Of a stretch of DNA of 64,000 nucleotides, positions 24,923-34,503 are shown piece by piece. Position numbers and translations under genes: made by a program. This DNA is from an uncultured Alphaproteobacteria bacterium (GTDB taxonomy: Bacteria; Pseudomonadota; Alphaproteobacteria; Caulobacterales; Caulobacteraceae): contig CAIOSI010000009.1 in the NCBI GenBank assembly GCA_903860975.1, forward strand, positions 1 to 64,000, in the 5' to 3' direction. The stretch's first letter is position 1; every line of letters begins with the position of its first letter. The notes under the pieces were generated by a model. That model was not told the origin of the DNA. It did not search any database and saw only the letters and a list, made by a program, of their open reading frames with translations.

Positions 24923-26047
24923 ATGTCCGACACCGCTACGCTCGCCAAGACCTCCGCCGCATCCGGACTTGGCGTCGGCCAAGGCGTCACCGTTGCCAAA
25001 ACGCGACGCCGCCGGCTCTTGACCTGGCTTGCCATCGTCGTCGTCCTTGGTGCGCTGCTGTTCGGTGGCTGGTGGCTGCTGACCTCCGGGAAGTCCGTGG
25101 AGACCGACAACGCTTACGTTGGCGCTGACGTGGCCCAGGTGACGCCGCTTATCGCGGGTCCGGTCGCCAAGGTGTTGGTGCGCGAGACCGAGTTGGTGAA
25201 GGCTGGGGCGCCGGTGGTCGTGCTCGACGATGCTGACGCCAGGATCGCCGTCGAACAAGCCCAAGCCGCGCTTGGCCAAGCCGAACGCAAAGTCCAGGCC
25301 TACGCGGCCAGTGACGTGGCGCTCGCCGGCCAGATCGGCGCACGCGACGCCGACATCGCGCGCGCGAAATCGGACTTGGATCGCGCCAAGACCGACATGG
25401 ATCGGCGTCAGGCCTTGGCGGCTTCTGGCGCCGTGTCTGGTGACGAATTGACCAGCGCGCGCAACCGCTTCGCCGAGGCGCAATCGGCCCTGGCACAGGC
25501 TCAGGCCAGTCGTGCCGCAGCCGTCGGCAGCAGGCAGGCCAATCGTGTCCTGATCGAAGGCGTCAGCCTGGAGCAGAATCCAGAGGTGGCCGCTGCCAGA
25601 GCTCGTTTGGACGCCGCCCGGTTGATGCACGATCGCACCGTGTTACGCGCGCCGCTGGACGGCATCGTTTCGAAAAAGCAGGTCGAGGTCGGCCAGCAGG
25701 TCGCGGTCGGCGCGCCGCTGATGGCGATCGTCCCGGCCAACGAGGCCTTTGTCGACGCGAACTTCAAGGAAGTGCAGCTTGCCAAGGTTCGGCCTGGGCA
25801 GGCTGCAACCCTGACGTCAGACCTTTACGGAAAGTCGGTGACGTTCCACGGAAAGGTGCGCGGCCTTTCGGGCGGCACCGGCTCAGCCTTTTCGCTGATC
25901 CCGGCGCAAAACGCTTCCGGCAACTGGATAAAGGTCGTGCAACGCTTGCCTGTCCGCATCGACCTCGACCCCAAGGAGTTGGCCCAACACCCGCTACGCG
26001 TCGGCCTGTCCATGAAGGTCGCCGTCGACATCTCCGGCGCGCACTGA
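24923..26047 (+). CDS. emrA: EmrA-type HlyD-family periplasmic adaptor
   Basis: A 374-residue membrane-fusion protein. One N-terminal membrane anchor (WLAIVVVLGALLFGGWWLL, about 34-53) follows a 30-residue cytoplasmic tail. Then come TDNAYVGADVAQVTPLIAG, the first lipoyl half, a long coiled-coil hairpin (about 95-210, Ala/Gln/Arg-rich), the second lipoyl half VLRAPLDGIVSKKQVEVGQQ, and the beta-barrel with FKEVQLAKVRPGQ. It bridges the EmrB-like carrier and the NodT channel. An ATG 51 bases after the NodT stop has AAGGA upstream. Confidence 0.92.
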   Translation: MSDTATLAKTSAASGLGVGQGVTVAKTRRRRLLTWLAIVVVLGALLFGGWWLLTSGKSVETDNAYVGADVAQVTPLIAGPVAKVLVRETELVKAGAPVVVLDDADARIAVEQAQAALGQAERKVQAYAASDVALAGQIGARDADIARAKSDLDRAKTDMDRRQALAASGAVSGDELTSARNRFAEAQSALAQAQASRAAAVGSRQANRVLIEGVSLEQNPEVAAARARLDAARLMHDRTVLRAPLDGIVSKKQVEVGQQVAVGAPLMAIVPANEAFVDANFKEVQLAKVRPGQAATLTSDLYGKSVTFHGKVRGLSGGTGSAFSLIPAQNASGNWIKVVQRLPVRIDLDPKELAQHPLRVGLSMKVAVDISGAH

Positions 26048-26073
26048 GCCCTCGATCGCGAAGGACTGAAGCC

Positions 26074-27624
26074 ATGGCCAACACCGGCTCTGCGCCCGGC
26101 ATGCCCCTCGCTATGACGGGCTCGCTCCTGGCCATTACCTCGATCGCATTGGCGCTCGGTACATTCATGCAGGTGCTGGACTCGACGATCGCCAACGTCT
26201 CGATCCCGACCATTGCTGGAAACCTGGGCGTCTCGACGAGCCAGGGCACTTGGGTGATTACGTCATTTGCCGTTGCCAATGGCGTCTCCGTGCCACTGAC
26301 CGGCTGGCTCATGCTGCGCTATGGCGTCGTAAAAACCTTCGTCGGGTCCGTGACGATGTTCACGATCGCTTCGTTCCTTTGCGGCATCTCCTGGAACCTG
26401 CCGTCTCTGATCATCTTCCGCGTGCTGCAGGGCGCGGTTTCCGGGCCGATGATCCCGGGCTCGCAGGCGCTGTTGATCATGATCTTTCCGGCCGCGCAGC
26501 GCGGGACGGCCCTGGCGATTTGGTCGATGACGACGCTGGTGGCCCCGATCTGTGGGCCGATCCTGGGCGGGTACATCTCCGACAATATCTCCTGGCCCTG
26601 GATATTTCTGATCAATCTGCCGGTGGGGATCGTCTGTAGCGTGGTCTGTTGGCGCAACATGCGAAGTCGCGAAACGCCAACGCGTAGTCTGCCCATTGAT
26701 CGCACAGGCTTCTTTCTGCTTTTGACCTGGGTCGGCGCGCTTCAGGTCATGCTCGACACCGGCAAGGACGCTGACTGGTTCAATTCCTCGGCGATCATCG
26801 TTGAGGCGATCATTGCGATTGTGGCTTTCGTCGCGTGGGTGATCTGGGAGCTCAACGAAGAGTTTCCGATGGTCGACCTGACCTTGATGAAGACACGGAA
26901 TTTCGTCATCGCGAGCCTGGTCTCGTGCGTCGGCTATGCGCTGTTCTTCGGCGCAAATCTCCTTCAGCCGCTCTGGCTGCAGACCCGCATGGGCTACATC
27001 GCCACCTGGGCCGGTTTGGTGGCCGCGCCCGCCGGTATTGTCGCGGTCTTCCTAACCCCGTTCACGGCTCGGCTCCTGAACCGGATCGACGCCCGTTGGA
27101 CGGCGAGCCTGTCCCTGGTGGCTTTCGCGGCCACCTACTACCTCCGCTCGCGGTTGACGACGGATGCTGATTTCTACGCTCTTGTGCTGCCCAGTCTCGT
27201 TCAAGGCATCGCCATGTCGACCTTTTTCGTTTCGATGATCACCCTCACGCTCAACGGCGTGCCGGGACAGCAGATTCCACAGGCCTCAGGTCTCTATAAC
27301 TTCATGCGCATCACCGGCGGGAGCTTTGCGGCGTCTTTGGTAAGTACGGTGTGGGAGCAGACCGCCACGTTCCATCAGAGCCGGCTGTCTGAGGTCATGG
27401 CCTCAGGCGATCCTGCCTTCATCGCCGCAATTCACAAGCTGCAAGCCGCAGGGCTGAGCGCGACGCAGGCCGTGGGCGCTGTGACCAATCAGGTCACGAA
27501 CCAGTCTTACCTTCTGGCCACCACCGAAATCTTTCGGATCGCAGCGGGGCTGATGGTTATTTTGGTGCCCTGCGTCTGGCTGACCAAGAAGACCCTGAGC
27601 GCTGGGGCCGCCGCGGCGGACTAG
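26074..27624 (+). CDS. emrB: EmrB-type DHA2-family (14-TMS) drug exporter
   Basis: A 516-residue MFS drug:H+ antiporter with 14 hydrophobic segments, the layout of DHA2/EmrB/QacA. Seen: TFMQVLDSTIANVSIPTIAG (motif D1 in helix 1), RYGVVKTFVGS, FRVLQGAVSGPMIPGS (motif C region in helix 5) and GPILGGYISDN. It drives export of hydrophobic drugs through EmrA and the outer-membrane channel. The last gene of the NodT-EmrA-EmrB operon. Downstream, 120 bases separate it from the convergent GNAT gene; a short hairpin (GCGAC/GTCGC near 27625-27641) lies just after the stop. Confidence 0.93.
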   Translation: MANTGSAPGMPLAMTGSLLAITSIALALGTFMQVLDSTIANVSIPTIAGNLGVSTSQGTWVITSFAVANGVSVPLTGWLMLRYGVVKTFVGSVTMFTIASFLCGISWNLPSLIIFRVLQGAVSGPMIPGSQALLIMIFPAAQRGTALAIWSMTTLVAPICGPILGGYISDNISWPWIFLINLPVGIVCSVVCWRNMRSRETPTRSLPIDRTGFFLLLTWVGALQVMLDTGKDADWFNSSAIIVEAIIAIVAFVAWVIWELNEEFPMVDLTLMKTRNFVIASLVSCVGYALFFGANLLQPLWLQTRMGYIATWAGLVAAPAGIVAVFLTPFTARLLNRIDARWTASLSLVAFAATYYLRSRLTTDADFYALVLPSLVQGIAMSTFFVSMITLTLNGVPGQQIPQASGLYNFMRITGGSFAASLVSTVWEQTATFHQSRLSEVMASGDPAFIAAIHKLQAAGLSATQAVGAVTNQVTNQSYLLATTEIFRIAAGLMVILVPCVWLTKKTLSAGAAAAD

Positions 27625-27744
27625 GCGACGGCCTTCGTCGCACTTGATCGGCAGCAAGGCTCGCCGACGACGGGCCTCTTGGTCGACGCTCCGTAGGCCC
27701 AGGTCCGTCTTCAAGCCACGGCCGCATTTGCGGCCCGCAATGGC

Positions 27745-28284
27745 TCAGAGATCGGAAAAAAAACTGGCGCCGTCACGCCGAAGTATGAATTCGAGATCGA
27801 CAGTGTCTCCGACCTCGAAGCCGTACTCGCCCACTTTCGTATATCCCTGGCGGGCGTAAAACCGCTGGGCTCCATGGTTTTCCGACCAGACGCCGATCCA
27901 GACGGTTCGCGGCCCGCGGCTCTGCAGCCAGGCGGTGGCCTCTGCAAACAGGCGGGTGCCGAGCCCACCGCCCTGCCAGGCCTTTCGGAAATAGAGCCGC
28001 TTCAATTCCCCGCAGTCCGGCGTGACGTTGGCATGGGGCAGGCCGCAGGGGCCGACAAGGGCAAAGCCAACAACTTGGCCATCGGCCTCAACGATCCAGG
28101 AGGCCTTGGCGGGATCGTTCAGATCCTGGAGGGTGCGCTCAAGGCTGTAGGCCTGGGCAAGGTAGCGCTCCAGGTCGGCAGGCGGATAAAGGTGACCAAA
28201 CGTCTCGCAAAAGGTCTCAGCGCCGATGGCAGCCAGGGCTTCAGCGTCGTCGAAACCTGCGCGGCGGATCAAGGTTTCGGACAT
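27745..28284 (-). CDS. GNAT-family N-acetyltransferase
   Basis: A 179-residue single GNAT domain. Seen: LIRRAGFDDAEALAAIGAETF at the N-terminus, the acetyl-CoA loop RKAWQGGGLGTRLFAEA (Q/R-x2-G-x-G/A pattern), and NHGAQRFYARQGYTKVGEY in the C-terminal half. It transfers acetyl groups to an amine; the substrate is unknown. The ATG at 28284 is taken; a GTG three codons upstream (28293) is also possible. Divergent from the deacetylase-like gene, with 33 bases between starts. Confidence 0.87.
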   Translation of the reverse strand: MSETLIRRAGFDDAEALAAIGAETFCETFGHLYPPADLERYLAQAYSLERTLQDLNDPAKASWIVEADGQVVGFALVGPCGLPHANVTPDCGELKRLYFRKAWQGGGLGTRLFAEATAWLQSRGPRTVWIGVWSENHGAQRFYARQGYTKVGEYGFEVGDTVDLEFILRRDGASFFSDL

Positions 28285-28317
28285 CGGAGACACTGAGAAT
28301 CTGGGCTAAGGTGAAGC

Positions 28318-29241
28318 ATGACTGTCGCGCTCTACACCCATCTGGACATGCTCGACCACCGCCCTGGTGAGCGACACCCCGAACGACCGGAACGACTGAA
28401 AGCGGTGACCGATGCCCTCGGTGACAGCGACCTTTCGTTGAGGATCTGCGAGGCGCCCCTGGTGGAAGACGCAGACCTCGCCTTTGTGCACAGCTCGGCC
28501 TACCTCGAGGCGATCTTCGCCAGCCGGCCCGGGTCTGGGCGTCTGAAGCTCGACGAGGACACCTTCATGTCGGCCGGCAGCCTGAACGCTGCGCGACGCG
28601 CGGCCGGCGCGGTCGTTGCCGCCGTGCGTGACGTGGCCGCGGGTGAGGCGGACCGTGCCTTCTGCGCTGTGCGGCCACCGGGTCACCATGCCGAGCCAGG
28701 TCTACCGATGGGCTTTTGCATCTTTTCCAACGTCGCGATCGCAGCCCGCGCCGCCCAGAAAGCAGGTCTGGCCAAGGTGGCCGTTGTGGATTTCGATATC
28801 CATCATGGCAATGGCACCCAGGCCGTATTCGACGGCAAGGACGGGCTGTTTTTGGCCTCCATCCAGCAGTGGCCCATGTGGCCCGGCACGGGCCATCCCT
28901 CTGAGCCGACCTGCGCTAACATTGTCAACGCCGTGGCCCCCGAGGGCGGCTCGCGTGATGTCTGGCGAAAGGCGTTCGAGAGCCTGATGCCCAAGGTCGA
29001 TGCGTTCGCGCCCGATCTCATCATCATATCGGCTGGCTTTGACGCCCATGTGCGCGATCCGGTTGGGGCTGGCGGCCAGTCGCTGGAAGCCGAAGACTTC
29101 GCTTGGGCGACGCGAGCCATTGCGTCTGTGGCCAACAGACACGCCAAGGGCCGGGTTGTGTCCTCGCTTGAGGGCGGTTACGACCTTCAGGCTCTGGGCC
29201 GCTCTGCGCTTGCGCATGTGCGGGCTCTTTCCGAGGAATAG
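28318..29241 (+). CDS. Histone-deacetylase-superfamily amidohydrolase
   Basis: A 307-residue Zn-dependent deacetylase of the acetylpolyamine amidohydrolase / class II HDAC-like group. Seen: active-site His pair in RPPGHHAEP (His123, His124), GFCIFSNVA, Zn ligands in [12 protein letters not shown] (Asp160, His162), and the third ligand Asp in ISAGFDAH. Bacterial members deacetylate acetylpolyamines, acetoin-related proteins or acetyl-lysines; the substrate is unclear. The GNAT acetyltransferase is immediately divergent. The next gene starts 19 bases downstream, so the run from here to ispA is probably co-transcribed. Confidence 0.9.
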   Translation: MTVALYTHLDMLDHRPGERHPERPERLKAVTDALGDSDLSLRICEAPLVEDADLAFVHSSAYLEAIFASRPGSGRLKLDEDTFMSAGSLNAARRAAGAVVAAVRDVAAGEADRAFCAVRPPGHHAEPGLPMGFCIFSNVAIAARAAQKAGLAKVAVVDFDIHHGNGTQAVFDGKDGLFLASIQQWPMWPGTGHPSEPTCANIVNAVAPEGGSRDVWRKAFESLMPKVDAFAPDLIIISAGFDAHVRDPVGAGGQSLEAEDFAWATRAIASVANRHAKGRVVSSLEGGYDLQALGRSALAHVRALSEE

Positions 29242-29259
29242 GGAACGACGGGTGAGGGG

Positions 29260-29919
29260 TTGGAGGCGAGCCGTTCGAATGGACCGGCCAGCGCGTTGAC
29301 CGCCGAGGCTCCCCTTGCGCCCGCTGCGCTGCAACCGGCGAAGCCATCGTCGGGTGCGATTACGCTGGCGCGCCATGGCGAACCTGCGCTTTCGCGCAAA
29401 GTCTGGCTGACGGCCGCAGAATACCGCCAGTTCTGGGCCCGCTACGAGATTGGCGGCTTGCTTCCTGGCCAGACGCCGCCAGCGCGACTGTCGGGTTTCG
29501 TAAGACAATGCGATGTCCTTGTCGCCTCAACACGACTTCGCGCGATCGAAAGCGCCCGCACGGTTGGCGAGGGGCGGGATTTTATCCAAGACGAGGTGCT
29601 TATCGAAGCCCCGCTGCCCCCGCCGCCATGGCCATCTTGGGTGCGGATGTCACCGAAGATCTGGGGCTTTTTCGCCCGGTTCTGGTGGTGGTTCTTCAAC
29701 CATCACGCCGGCGAGGAAAATCGTCGGCAGGCCGAGGCGCGAGCCGATGTGGCTGCGGACAAATTGATCGCGTTGGCGGCGTCTGGCCAAAACGTTGTTG
29801 TCTTGGCTCACGGCTTCTTCAACGTGTTGATCGGCCGCGCCCTGCTCAAGCGCGGCTGGCGTCGGACGCTGCGCGAAGGCCACAAATATTGGTCGACGCG
29901 GCGCTTCGAGCGGTTCTAG
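29260..29919 (+). CDS. Histidine-phosphatase-superfamily protein
   Basis: A 219-residue protein with the phosphoglycerate-mutase-like fold. Seen: LARHGEPALS with the RHG catalytic motif near residue 39, STRLRAIESA (second Arg), and the C-terminal catalytic His in VVVLAHGFFNVL. An insert rich in Trp/Phe (WGFFARFWWWFFNHHAGEE) sits in the middle and may contact membrane or lipid. The start is uncertain: TTG 29260 gives the longest frame; later starts would still keep the RHG motif. It lies nine bases upstream of xseB. Confidence 0.8.
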   Translation: MEASRSNGPASALTAEAPLAPAALQPAKPSSGAITLARHGEPALSRKVWLTAAEYRQFWARYEIGGLLPGQTPPARLSGFVRQCDVLVASTRLRAIESARTVGEGRDFIQDEVLIEAPLPPPPWPSWVRMSPKIWGFFARFWWWFFNHHAGEENRRQAEARADVAADKLIALAASGQNVVVLAHGFFNVLIGRALLKRGWRRTLREGHKYWSTRRFERF

Positions 29920-29928
29920 GAAGACCTC

Positions 29929-30171
29929 ATGTCTGAACTTGTCGATATCGCTGCTCTGAGCTTCGAACAGGCGCTGGCCGAGCTTGAGCAGATTGTGGCT
30001 CGGCTGGAGAGCGGCCAGGCACCGCTGGAGGACTCGATCCGCATGTATGAGCGTGGCGCAGCCCTCAAGGCGCAATGCGAGACCCGGCTGGAGGCGGCGC
30101 GTCTTCGCGTGGAGAAGATTGTCGTGGGCGCAGCTGGCGCTCAAGGTGTCGAGCCCGCCGAGTTCAACTGA
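29929..30171 (+). CDS. xseB: Exodeoxyribonuclease VII small subunit
   Basis: An 80-residue protein with the XseB pattern: [34 protein letters not shown] and [15 protein letters not shown]. It forms the helical small subunits that bind XseA to build exonuclease VII, a single-strand nuclease of DNA repair. ATG 29929 has GGAAGA upstream. The stop overlaps the ispA start by one base (TGATG), the usual xseB-ispA arrangement in proteobacteria. Confidence 0.96.
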   Translation: MSELVDIAALSFEQALAELEQIVARLESGQAPLEDSIRMYERGAALKAQCETRLEAARLRVEKIVVGAAGAQGVEPAEFN

Positions 30172-31055
30172 TGCCGCAATCCCTCGCTCAGCGGGTGGCC
30201 CAAGCCGCCGACTTGGTGACGGTGGCGCTGGATGAATTGCTGCCGCGGGCTGACGGGCCCGAATCACGGCTGACAGAGGCGATGCGCTACGCCGCGCTCG
30301 GTCCCGGAAAACGCCTTCGGACCTTCTTCGCCCTGGAGGCCGGCAAAATGTTCAACGTCCCAGAGCGTTCGGTGCTGCGGGCCGCGTGCGCTCTGGAATG
30401 CATTCAGGCTTACAGTCTGATCCATGATGATCTGCCCTGTATGGACGACGATGACATGCGGCGTGGTCGGCCGACTGTGCACAAGGCTTATGACGAGGCG
30501 ACAGCCGTTCTTGCGGGCGATGCGCTGCAAACCGCGGCGTTTGAGATCCTGGCCCACCCCGACACCCACTCTGATGGTGCAATCCGTGCGGAGCTTGTGA
30601 TGAAGCTGGCGCAGGCGGCCGGGGCGAAGGGAATGGCTGGCGGCCAGATGATCGACATCCTGGGCGTGCGCGACGATCTGGGCGGCGTCGCCAGAATGCA
30701 GCGTCTGAAGACCGGGGCTCTGATCGCATGCGCCTTTGAGCTGCCGCTGGTGCTGGCCCGGGCAAAGGAGTCCCAACGTCACGCCATGATGGGCTTTGCC
30801 CAGGACCTGGGTCTTGCCTACCAGATCGTCGATGACCTGCTGGATGCGCAGGGCGATGCGGACACCCTTGGCAAGGCCGTTGGCAAGGATGCGGCCAAGG
30901 GCAAGGTGAACTTCGTCACTCTGCTCGGCATCGATGCCGCTCACGAGCGGCTGAGCCTGCTTTCGAGCCAGACCAAGGCACATCTGGAGCCCTTTGGTGA
31001 AGCGGCCGAATTCCTGCGGGCGAGCGTCGATTTCGTGTTAGAGCGCCAGAACTAG
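30171..31055 (+). CDS. ispA: Farnesyl/geranylgeranyl diphosphate synthase (IspA type)
   Basis: A 294-residue E-isoprenyl diphosphate synthase. The first Asp-rich motif [10 protein letters not shown] and the second, DDLLDAQGD, are intact, with GKRLR near the N-terminus and QAYSLIHDD before the first motif, as in bacterial farnesyl-diphosphate synthases. It condenses IPP with DMAPP/GPP to the precursor of quinones, undecaprenyl phosphate and hopanoids. ATG 30171 overlaps the xseB stop. Dxs, which supplies the pathway's first step, follows 26 bases downstream. Confidence 0.95.
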   Translation: MPQSLAQRVAQAADLVTVALDELLPRADGPESRLTEAMRYAALGPGKRLRTFFALEAGKMFNVPERSVLRAACALECIQAYSLIHDDLPCMDDDDMRRGRPTVHKAYDEATAVLAGDALQTAAFEILAHPDTHSDGAIRAELVMKLAQAAGAKGMAGGQMIDILGVRDDLGGVARMQRLKTGALIACAFELPLVLARAKESQRHAMMGFAQDLGLAYQIVDDLLDAQGDADTLGKAVGKDAAKGKVNFVTLLGIDAAHERLSLLSSQTKAHLEPFGEAAEFLRASVDFVLERQN

Positions 31056-31081
31056 TCCCTGTCCGGTTCCTCGCTTAGCTC

Positions 31082-32995
31082 ATGCCGACAACTCCGCTCC
31101 TCGACACCGTCGCCTTGCCCGCCGACACGCGGGACATGTCGATCGCGCAGCTGAGACAGCTTGCCGACGAACTTCGCGCCGAGACCATCGATGCGGTCTC
31201 CCAGACGGGCGGACATTTGGGCGCAGGCCTTGGCGTCGTCGAACTGACGGTCGCTCTGCACCACGTGTATGAGACGCCGAAAGACATCCTGATCTGGGAT
31301 GTCGGCCATCAGGCCTATCCCCACAAAATCCTCACCGGCCGACGCGATCGCATCCGCACGCTGCGCCAAGGTGGCGGTCTGTCGGGCTTCACCAAGCGGG
31401 CGGAGAGCCAATACGATCCCTTCGGTGCGGCGCACGCAGCGACCTCGATTTCGGCCGCGCTGGGATTTGCGTCGGCGCGTGACCAGAAGCGGGAGGACAA
31501 CCGGGTCGTCGCGGTTATCGGCGACGGCTCGATGAGCGCCGGCATGGCCTATGAGGCGATGAACAAGGCCGCCGAGACCACCAAACAGTTGACGGTCATC
31601 CTCAACGACAATGACATGTCGATCGCCCCGCCGGTGGGCGGGATGAGCGCCTACATGGCCCGCCTGGTTTCCGGAAGCGGCTATCGTTCGATCCGGAACC
31701 TGGGCAAGGCTGTGTCCAAGGTGTTCCCCAAGCCGATGCAGGAAGCGGCCCGCAAGGCTGAGGAATTCGCCCGCGGTATGGTGACCGGCGGCACGTTTTT
31801 CGAAGAGCTGGGCTTCTATTACGTGGGCCCGATCGACGGTCACGACATGGATGCGCTGGTCCATGTTCTGCAAAACGCCCGCGCCATCGCCGACAAGCCC
31901 GTTCTCGTCCACGTGGTGACGCAAAAGGGCAAGGGCTATGGACCGGCCGAGAACGCTGCCGACAAGCACCACGCGGTGGTCAAATTCGACGTGATCACCG
32001 GACAGCAGGCCAAGGCCCAGGCCGTGGCACCAAGCTACACCAAGGTCTTTGCCCAAGAATTGATCAAGCGGGCCGAGATCGATCCAGCCATTGTCGCCAT
32101 CACCGCGGCCATGCCGTCCGGCACGGGATTGGACCTCTTCGAACAGCGCTTTCCGGACCGAACGTTCGACGTGGGCATCGCTGAGCAACATGCTGTGACC
32201 TTCGCCGCAGGCCTGGCGGCTGACGGGATGAAGCCGTTTGCGGCGATCTATTCGACCTTCCTGCAGCGCGGCTATGATCAGGTCGTCCACGACGTTGCCA
32301 TCCAGAGGTTGCCCGTCCGTTTCGCCATGGACCGGGCAGGCCTCGTGGGTGCCGACGGGCCAACGCATGCGGGCTCGTTCGACATTGGCTTCATGGGCGC
32401 GCTGCCGGGCATGGTGCTGATGGGCCCGTCAGATGAGGCGGAGTTGTCGCGCGCGATCGCCACCGCCGTTCAGATCGACGACCGACCCTCAGCCTTCCGC
32501 TATCCACGCGGCGAAGGCACAGGCGTCGAAATTCCGGTGCTTGCGGAGCCCTACGAAATTGGGCGGGGACGGATCGTTCGCGAAGGCACAGCCGTCGCAA
32601 TCCTGTCTTTTGGCACGCGGCTCAGCGAAGCCCTGAAAGCCGCCGACATGTTGGCCGCCCGCGGGCTTTCCGCCACGGTGGCCGACGCTCGCTTCGCCAA
32701 GCCCCTGGATGTCGACCTGATCTTGCGGCTTGCACGAAACCACGAAGCCCTGATTACGGTGGAAGAGGGTGCCGTCGGCGGCTTCGGCTCGTTTGTGCTT
32801 CAGGCGCTGGCTGAACACGGTGCGCTCGATCGCGGCTTGAAGGTGAGAAGCCTGGTCTTGCCCGATATTTTCCAAGATCAGGACAAGCCAGAAACCATGT
32901 ACGCTCAGGCTGGCCTCGATGCCGAGGGCATCGTGCGCGGAGCCCTTGCTGCCCTTGGCGCCGACAACATCGCGGCCAAGGGCTGGCGAGCCTGA
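31082..32995 (+). CDS. dxs: 1-deoxy-D-xylulose-5-phosphate synthase
   Basis: A 637-residue transketolase-like enzyme, normal length for Dxs. Seen: [33 protein letters not shown], the thiamine-diphosphate site [15 protein letters not shown] with NDND, and in the second domain [17 protein letters not shown] and [15 protein letters not shown]. It makes DXP from pyruvate and glyceraldehyde-3-phosphate, the entry to the MEP isoprenoid pathway. It lies 26 bases after ispA in the same direction and converges on flgH with 25 bases between stops. Confidence 0.97.
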   Translation: MPTTPLLDTVALPADTRDMSIAQLRQLADELRAETIDAVSQTGGHLGAGLGVVELTVALHHVYETPKDILIWDVGHQAYPHKILTGRRDRIRTLRQGGGLSGFTKRAESQYDPFGAAHAATSISAALGFASARDQKREDNRVVAVIGDGSMSAGMAYEAMNKAAETTKQLTVILNDNDMSIAPPVGGMSAYMARLVSGSGYRSIRNLGKAVSKVFPKPMQEAARKAEEFARGMVTGGTFFEELGFYYVGPIDGHDMDALVHVLQNARAIADKPVLVHVVTQKGKGYGPAENAADKHHAVVKFDVITGQQAKAQAVAPSYTKVFAQELIKRAEIDPAIVAITAAMPSGTGLDLFEQRFPDRTFDVGIAEQHAVTFAAGLAADGMKPFAAIYSTFLQRGYDQVVHDVAIQRLPVRFAMDRAGLVGADGPTHAGSFDIGFMGALPGMVLMGPSDEAELSRAIATAVQIDDRPSAFRYPRGEGTGVEIPVLAEPYEIGRGRIVREGTAVAILSFGTRLSEALKAADMLAARGLSATVADARFAKPLDVDLILRLARNHEALITVEEGAVGGFGSFVLQALAEHGALDRGLKVRSLVLPDIFQDQDKPETMYAQAGLDAEGIVRGALAALGADNIAAKGWRA

Positions 32996-33020
32996 CCTGG
33001 CGCTTGCGCCCGCCCGGGCG

Positions 33021-33743
33021 TTAGAACGGCGAGAACCTCTCGATCAGTGCCTGGCCAGCTGGCGTCTTCTGCACGCGGCTGATGTCACCGCGGCCACCGT
33101 AGTTGATCCGCGCCTCGGCGATCTGCGTGTGCTGGATCGTATTGGTCGACGATATATCCTCCGGGCGCACGATGCCGGCGACAGTGAGCTGACGTATTTC
33201 GGTGTTGGTCCGCACTTCCTGGGTGCCCTGGATCACCATGTTGCCGTTCGGCAGCACCGCTGAGACGACGGCTGCGATGGTCAGACTGATTTTTTCCTGG
33301 CGGCTCACCGAACCTGCCCCGTCGTTTGCCGTCTTGGAGTTTGTCGAAAGCGCGTTTGCCGGGTCGAAGCCACCCGGCAGAACTTTCCCAAGGCTCGATT
33401 CTAAGCCCAAGAGATGCGGGAACCCAGCGGTGACGCCGGAGGTGCGCGAGCTCGTCGTGGCGTTGCTGGTCTTGGCGCTGTCGTCGATGTTGATCATGAC
33501 GGTCAGGATGTCGCCAACCTTGGATGCGCGCTGATCGTTGAAGAAGGTTCTGGCACCCGTCCGCCACAGCGAGTTGGCGGTCGGCGCTGTCGATACGGCA
33601 ATGATCCTCTGGTCCATCGGGGCCAGGGCAGCCGGATAGCCCACGGGGGCAAGGTCGGGCCCCTTTATCGCTTCCTTGACGGTGGAGCAGGCGCCCAGCG
33701 GGGCGATCAGGACCAGGGCGGCGGCGGCGAAACGGATATGCAT
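33021..33743 (-). CDS. flgH: Flagellar L-ring protein FlgH
   Basis: A 240-residue outer-membrane lipoprotein that forms the L-ring bushing around the rod. Signal peptide ends APLGACST with lipidated Cys19. The family core is clear: SLWRTGARTFFNDQRASKVG, DILTVMINIDDSAKT, NGNMVIQGTQEVRTNTEIR and VAGIVRPEDIS then RINYGGRGDI. Last gene of the flgF-flgG-flgA-flgH operon. Thirteen bases separate it from flgA. Confidence 0.96.
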   Translation of the reverse strand: MHIRFAAAALVLIAPLGACSTVKEAIKGPDLAPVGYPAALAPMDQRIIAVSTAPTANSLWRTGARTFFNDQRASKVGDILTVMINIDDSAKTSNATTSSRTSGVTAGFPHLLGLESSLGKVLPGGFDPANALSTNSKTANDGAGSVSRQEKISLTIAAVVSAVLPNGNMVIQGTQEVRTNTEIRQLTVAGIVRPEDISSTNTIQHTQIAEARINYGGRGDISRVQKTPAGQALIERFSPF

Positions 33744-33756
33744 CTGGATCTTCCTC

Positions 33757-34500
33757 TTAACGGCCGGCGTAGCGGAGCGAGCGGGCGGATTTCATCTGAT
33801 CGGCTGCGGGACCGACGACGGCGGCCCCCGGACCGGTGACGATGGCTTGAACAAGCTTCTTGGAGGCTGTGTTTTGAACGGCCAGCAGATCGCCTACGCC
33901 GGCAGTGCCCATGGCTTTGCCCTGCAAGGACAAGGTGACGGCGTCTGCGTCATAGGTGACGGTGACGAGGTCGCCGGCCTTGATGACTTGGGCGGCCCCG
34001 ACATCGTGGGCGGTGACGATGGCTCCGGCCCGCAGTGGCCGTTTGGCCGCCTGGCCGATCACCATGTCGGTGTCGTTGGGTGAATCGCTGGGTGCGCCGG
34101 CGACCTTGACCCAGGCGAGGTCGGCGGGCTGCACGATCTCGCCGACGTTAAGGCTTCGGGTGTAGGTCAGCACCTCGACATTGCCATGTGCACTGGGCGC
34201 TGCAACGAAGACCTGCCCAGCTGCACCCTCTACGATGATCTTGTGCAAACCTTCCGTGTTCGCCCAGTCGAGGCCGACCCGACGCGCGGCAAGCTGCACG
34301 GTGCCAGCGTCGAGTACGACGCTTGAGCCGGAACGGGTGGCCACGACCGTGCGACCCGCCGCGCCGGCTCCGTCGAAGAGATCGCCTAGGGTGACGGTTG
34401 CGCCTGAACTGCGGGTCTCGGCCTTCAAGCTGACGATCTGGCCGGCGAAGGCCGGGCTTGCGATCGCCAGAGCGGCTGCGAGCGCGGTGAAGAGCCGCAT
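33757..34500 (-). CDS. flgA: Flagellar P-ring assembly chaperone FlgA
   Basis: A 247-residue periplasmic protein with signal MRLFTALAAALAIASPAFA. The C-terminal SAF domain shows RPLRAGAIVTAHDVGAAQVI, GDLVTVTYDADAVTLSLQGKA and VQNTASKKLVQAIVTGPG, typical of FlgA, which helps FlgI form the P-ring. The N-terminal half, with the segment SGATVTLGDLFDGAG and a duplicated domain character, is the Caulobacter-type long form. Starts three bases after the flgG stop, so translation is coupled. Confidence 0.93.
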   Translation of the reverse strand: MRLFTALAAALAIASPAFAGQIVSLKAETRSSGATVTLGDLFDGAGAAGRTVVATRSGSSVVLDAGTVQLAARRVGLDWANTEGLHKIIVEGAAGQVFVAAPSAHGNVEVLTYTRSLNVGEIVQPADLAWVKVAGAPSDSPNDTDMVIGQAAKRPLRAGAIVTAHDVGAAQVIKAGDLVTVTYDADAVTLSLQGKAMGTAGVGDLLAVQNTASKKLVQAIVTGPGAAVVGPAADQMKSARSLRYAGR

Positions 34501-34503
34501 GGC

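Noticed and set aside
31052..32368. 438-codon open frame antisense to dxs
   Set aside because: The sense frame encodes intact Dxs; the antisense protein has no motif and is a composition effect.
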